NCBI GenBank assembly: GCA_028065725.1
Contig: JAPTVL010000276.1
Span: forward strand, 1-8,747
Origin: Betaproteobacteria bacterium
GTDB lineage: Bacteria > Pseudomonadota > Gammaproteobacteria > Burkholderiales > Rhodocyclaceae
Length of the DNA: 8,747 bases
Direction of reading: 5' to 3'
Shown: piece by piece, positions 7,253 through 8,747 of the stretch
Position numbering within the stretch: the stretch's first letter is position 1
Layout of the letters: each line of letters begins with the position of its first letter
Notes under the pieces: model-generated
Told to the model about the DNA's origin: nothing
Database searches by the model: none
Seen by the model: the letters and a program-made list of their open reading frames with translations, nothing else
Program-made: the position numbers and the translations under genes

Positions 7253-7929
7253 GCCATGGCTGCCATCAGTTGTTCCGAGGTAGCCACGGCGCCGAACACG
7301 CCGCCCTGCATTTTCACCATTTTCAGCGCCGCCAGATGGTTAATCTGGTTGGTGGCGCCGCAGCAGTCCTCCAGCAGCAGACACTCGAATCCCATGTCGT
7401 TGGCGTTGCGCATGGTGGTGTGCACGCACACGTCGGTGGTGATGCCGGTGAGGATCAGGTTGCGGATGCCGGCCTTGTGCAGCAGCAGTTCCAGATCGGT
7501 AGCATAGAAGGAACCCTTGCCGGGCTTGTCGATGATCGGCTCGCCCGGCAGCGGCGCGAGTTCCGGGATGATTTCCCAGCCCGGTTCGCCGCGTATCAAA
7601 ACCCGGCCGCACGGCCCTGGGTCGCCGATACCGGCGCCGATGCGCTGACTGCGCCAGCGCTTGTTGGCGGGCAGGTCGGACAGATCCGGGCGATGCCCTT
7701 CACGGGTGTGGATCACCATCATGCCCTGCTCCCTGGCCATGGCGAGGGAGCGGGCAATCGGCTCGATCGGCGCGCGAGTCAGCGACAGGTCGTACCCCAT
7801 GCGATCGACATAGCCGCCGTGCCCGCAAAAATCGGTCTGCATGTCGATGACGATCAGCGCCGTGTTATCCGTCCGCAGATCGCCGTCATACGGCCAGGGA
7901 TAAGGGTCGGCTGCAACGTACACACTCAT
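7249..7929 (-). CDS. biuH: biuret hydrolase (biuret amidohydrolase)
   Basis: This 226-residue cytoplasmic enzyme of the isochorismatase-like cysteine hydrolase superfamily converts biuret to allophanate and ammonia. The triad is Asp29 ([10 protein letters not shown]), Lys135 ([19 protein letters not shown]) and Cys168 ([13 protein letters not shown]). The Asp-Lys and Lys-Cys spacings of 106 and 33 equal those I recall for Rhizobium leguminosarum BiuH (Asp36, Lys142, Cys175). Long blocks also match that enzyme from memory: [13 protein letters not shown] start, [38 protein letters not shown], and [10 protein letters not shown]. The product feeds the atzF enzyme in the same operon. The ATG at 7929 has GGAGAAA 5 bases upstream. 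It starts 22 bp after the permease stop and overlaps the ATPase start by 4 bp, so it is inserted between two subunits of one transporter. Confidence 0.92.
   Translation of the reverse strand: MSVYVAADPYPWPYDGDLRTDNTALIVIDMQTDFCGHGGYVDRMGYDLSLTRAPIEPIARSLAMAREQGMMVIHTREGHRPDLSDLPANKRWRSQRIGAGIGDPGPCGRVLIRGEPGWEIIPELAPLPGEPIIDKPGKGSFYATDLELLLHKAGIRNLILTGITTDVCVHTTMRNANDMGFECLLLEDCCGATNQINHLAALKMVKMQGGVFGAVATSEQLMAAMA
7411..7449. repeat. direct repeat copy 2: catalytic-Cys codons of biuH
   Basis: This is the partner of the 39-bp repeat at 5239-5277, covering the codons around catalytic Cys168 of biuH. The two copies lie about 2.2 kb apart and flank the whole ATPase gene. Confidence 0.6.
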
Positions 7930-7934
7930 ATATG

Positions 7935-7941
7935 TTTCTCC
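7935..7941 (-). promoter_or_regulatory. Shine-Dalgarno site of biuH
   Basis: GGAGAAA on the minus strand lies 5 bases before the biuH ATG, in the 22-bp gap after the permease stop. It resembles the site in front of the trtA-like paralogue (both read ATGGAGAA), compatible with a duplication that carried the ribosome-binding site. Confidence 0.6.
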
Positions 7942-7951
7942 ATTGATTTAT

Positions 7952-8747
7952 TTAGCGGGCTGCCAGGGTGCCTGGCATACCGGAGCGCACCCGGGTCGAG
8001 GACGCGGCGATCATCAGCGCCAGCGTCAGCACATAGGGGGCGGCGTTGAACAGGTAATAACCCCAGGTCACGCCCACCGACTGCAGCGACGGGCCGAGCG
8101 CGCCGGCGCCGCCGAACAGCAGCGAGGCATAAAGACACCGCACCGGATCCCAGCGCGCGAAGATGACCAGCGCCACCGCCATCAGGCCCTGGCCGCTCGA
8201 CAGGCCCTCGCTCCAGCCACCGGGGTAGTACAGCGACAGGAAGGCGCCGCCGACACCGGCGAGAAAACCGCCGGCCATGGTGGCGAGCATGCGCACGCCG
8301 TTGACGTTTAGCCCCATGGCACGGGCCGCGTCGTCGCTTTCGCCGACGGTGCGGACGGCCAGGCCCCAGCGGGTGCTGCGGAAAAACCAGGCCATCGCGG
8401 GCGCGAGGATCACCCCGACGATGAACAGCACGTTGATCTCCAGCGCCGCGCGCAACGCCGGGTTGTCGCTCCAGTCGCCGAGGTGCAGCGCCGGCAGATG
8501 CGGCGCGGTGGGCTGGATCAGGGGCTTGCCGAGAAAGAAGGCAAGACCGGTGCCGAGGATCATCAGGGCGATGCCGACGGCGATGTCGTTCACCCGCGGC
8601 TGCTGGCACAGCAGGGCATGCACGAAGCCCAGCACCACGCCGGTGGCGCCGGCCGCCAGCACGCCCAGCCAGGGGGAGCCGCTGATCCAGGCCACGCCGT
8701 AGCCGGCCATGGCGCCCATGATCAGGGTGCCTTCGAGACCGAGGTTG
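7952..8747 (-). CDS. ABC transporter permease, BMP/nucleoside type (partial, 5' end off the window)
   Basis: The reading frame stays open to the window edge, and 264 codons plus one base are visible before the TAA stop at 7952. The first visible residues, NLGLEGTLIMGAMAGY, are the conserved permease motif (N-[IL]-G-L-E-G-x-x-x-M-G-A) of YufP/YufQ and RbsC/branched-chain-type inner-membrane permeases, so only a short N-terminal part is missing. Several hydrophobic segments follow, including VNDIAVGIALMILGTGLAFF, and a cytoplasmic ATPase-coupling loop around VRTVGESDDAARAMGLNVNG. The short extracytoplasmic loop and size fit the second permease (YufQ-like) of BMP-type importers. The substrate-binding lipoprotein and partner permease should lie upstream beyond the window. 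It is the first gene of the visible operon and precedes biuH by 22 bp. Confidence 0.9.
   Translation of the reverse strand, partial: NLGLEGTLIMGAMAGYGVAWISGSPWLGVLAAGATGVVLGFVHALLCQQPRVNDIAVGIALMILGTGLAFFLGKPLIQPTAPHLPALHLGDWSDNPALRAALEINVLFIVGVILAPAMAWFFRSTRWGLAVRTVGESDDAARAMGLNVNGVRMLATMAGGFLAGVGGAFLSLYYPGGWSEGLSSGQGLMAVALVIFARWDPVRCLYASLLFGGAGALGPSLQSVGVTWGYYLFNAAPYVLTLALMIAASSTRVRSGMPGTLAAR

Noticed and set aside
5729..7507. 592-codon open frame on the plus strand
   Set aside because: It lies exactly antisense to the ABC ATPase and biuH genes, is full of His, Gln and Ala without any domain pattern, and is a codon-bias shadow of GC-rich genes.

Overview
The window looks like a GC-rich proteobacterial chromosome segment, most likely from a betaproteobacterium. 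I infer this from the dense same-strand operon, high-GC codon use and the gene families present; no rRNA or other phylogenetic marker is available. Every gene I can support is on the minus strand, so the layout below runs from high to low coordinates.

Coordinates 8747 to 2856 hold a compact ureide catabolism and uptake operon. It starts with the end of a BMP/nucleoside-type ABC permease (cut by the window edge). Next come a biuret hydrolase (biuH), a fused two-domain ABC ATPase of the same transporter family, a second paralogous cysteine hydrolase that is a good candidate triuret hydrolase (trtA-like), a small ChrR-like cupin, and a full-length allophanate hydrolase (atzF). Gaps are 22 bp or less, or the genes overlap, except for 66 bp before atzF. 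The implied route is: import a biuret-like or triuret-like ureide, triuret -> (carboxybiuret) -> biuret -> allophanate -> 2 CO2 + 2 NH3. The window has no urea carboxylase, urease or cyanuric acid hydrolase, so allophanate here probably comes from biuret rather than from urea. The promoter, the substrate-binding protein and the other permease must lie beyond coordinate 8747.

Coordinates 2792 to 479 hold a two-component system. It consists of a MASE1-type membrane sensor histidine kinase of the NarX/DegS (HisKA_3) class and an overlapping NarL/LuxR-type response regulator. It starts 63 bp after atzF on the same strand and may be co-transcribed. Whether it controls the ureide operon is inference.

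Coordinates 478 to 288 are non-coding and contain a cluster of palindromes, including a 19-bp near-perfect one. I read this as a candidate operator array for the adjacent regulator. It lies upstream of an 82-residue single-span membrane protein of unknown function (287 to 39). I see no tRNA, rRNA, CRISPR, insertion sequence or phage gene.
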